The notes under the pieces were generated by a model. That model was not told where the DNA came from, did not search any database, and was given only the letters and a program-made list of their open reading frames with translations. The position numbers and the translations under genes were made by a program. Of a DNA stretch of 64,000 bases, positions 63,258 through 64,000 are shown piece by piece. Position 1 is the stretch's first letter. Each line of letters opens with the position of its first letter. Source of the stretch: Symbiodinium kawagutii (lineage: Eukaryota; Sar; Dinophyceae; Suessiales; Symbiodiniaceae); contig VSDK01016746.1 of assembly GCA_009767595.1 (NCBI GenBank), forward strand, positions 60,793 through 124,792, given 5' to 3'.

Positions 63258-63363
63258 GGAGGTGGTTTCTCAAAAAAATTTGGCTACTCCCAAATCATCC
63301 GACTTTGATCATTTATAGAAATAAACCATCCAGCGTTGAGGTTTCCAATTTGAAAAAACCCTC
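63258..63363. mobile_element. Family B element
   Basis: GGAGGTGGTTTCTCAAAAAA ... GAGGTTTCCAATTTGAAAAA; diverged copy. Confidence 0.7.
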
Positions 63364-63474
63364 GTAGATATTGCTATGTATCAGTGAGTAATCGTCCCAA
63401 AAATGGATGGATGAACGTCCAAACAGCTCCACTCGTTTGGTCGTGGATTGGGTACCCAGGGATGATTGGTTGAT

Positions 63475-63514
63475 CGACTTATATATTTGGGAATGGCTTG
63501 TAACCACCAAGCAG
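63475..63514. mobile_element. Family A right-end remnant
   Basis: GACTTATATATTTGGGAATG then GCTTGTAACCACCAAGCAG. Confidence 0.45.
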
Positions 63515-63675
63515 ATAGATATGAGAAATAGGATGGACAGTGTGATATTTCCCAACCATTTCCACCATGGTCATTATGTTATAATGATTGACATGACATT
63601 ATCACCATGGTTGTTTGTTTTATCATCGACATAATGCATCATATTGGCACCCCAACGCATCCTTTCCAATGCGCT

Positions 63676-63772
63676 AATGACATTTGACAAGCCGGTGTAT
63701 TGGTAGCATGCCCGTCACGCAAGAGGTCTGAAGGTCCATGTCCTGGCGGGCCACCACAGCCAACACATAGAC
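63676..63772 (-). other. Minus-strand open stretch
   Basis: Minus frame YVLAVVARQDMDLQTSCVTG then MLPIHRLVKCH. Short; strand uncertain. Confidence 0.25.
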
Positions 63773-63859
63773 TATGTCCAGTATTATGAGGGATCAAACA
63801 CAATAATATGTGTTCAATATAGTATATGGAAGTTGTGTTTTCAGTATTTCCCCAGAATT

Positions 63860-63918
63860 AGGATGCTCGAGCTGGTTGAGAGACTAATGCGTTGAGATGG
63901 ATTATAGCCACCAACCAG
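63860..63918. mobile_element. Family A right-end remnant
   Basis: CTCGAGCTGGTTGAGAGACT ... TTATAGCCACCAACCAG. The following sequence to the window end is open from ATG 63919 (MCCLFFPWRALAKHHG). Confidence 0.5.
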
Positions 63919-64000
63919 ATGTGTTGTTTGTTCTTTCCATGGCGAGCATTGGCTAAACATCATGGCCATGATTTCCATTGTGCAACTCAGAAAAAATGCA

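Noticed and set aside
1-64000. tRNA, rRNA and spliced-leader RNA genes
   Set aside because: I looked for T-loop GGTTCGA contexts and the leader core CCATTTTGGCTCAAG by eye and found none with supporting structure; a covariance-model scan would be decisive.

Overview
This window looks like nuclear DNA of a photosynthetic dinoflagellate, most likely a Suessiales/Symbiodiniaceae-type alga. The firmest evidence is an intact, intronless chlorophyll a/c-binding light-harvesting protein at 29617-30321. It has a bipartite plastid leader and an FVAP motif, and an AG acceptor suited to spliced-leader trans-splicing lies just upstream. Everything else fits a dinoflagellate: short exons split by many introns, apparent GC-AG and GA-AG introns, abundant microsatellites and dense short inverted-repeat elements. 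There are no bacterial operons, CRISPR arrays, phage genes or recognisable tRNA/rRNA genes.

Layout. 1-1030: the 3' part of an unrecognised plus-strand gene with phase-compatible exons. 1262-4555: a block of satellites (9-16-bp, about 106-bp, 10-bp and 15-bp units) with internal segmental duplication. 5-19 kb: scattered plus-strand exon candidates among MITE-like elements. 19-26 kb: several open stretches read better on the minus strand, so orientation may switch here. 27.5-30.3 kb: plus-strand exons, then the light-harvesting gene. 31.8-48.7 kb: many plus-strand exon candidates, including hydrophobic ones at 40.9-42.3 kb and 47.3-48.2 kb. 49.2-50.9 kb: a TCC microsatellite, a 452-bp assembly gap and a 12-bp/156-bp tandem array. 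51-54 kb: more exon candidates. 54.2-61.1 kb: the best reconstructed multi-exon gene, a TIR-like protein assembled from seven exons. 61.4-64 kb: further exon candidates.

The most interesting signal is the relation between repeats and introns. At least four families of about 70-150-bp inverted-repeat elements (A-D here) occur dozens of times. One family B copy (28649-28758) coincides exactly with a 110-nt intron: its left terminus gives the GT donor, its right terminus the AG acceptor, and the reading phase is preserved. Several family A copies have coding-like sequence running up to CTG|GT at the left end or starting directly after CCAG at the right end. This is the expected behaviour of introners (intron-generating DNA transposons).

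Limits. Exons were judged by eye from open frames, GC-rich third positions, splice motifs and phase. In several places two or three frames look equally coding, and some attractive ORFs fall inside introns of the TIR-like gene. Isolated exon calls are therefore given modest confidence.
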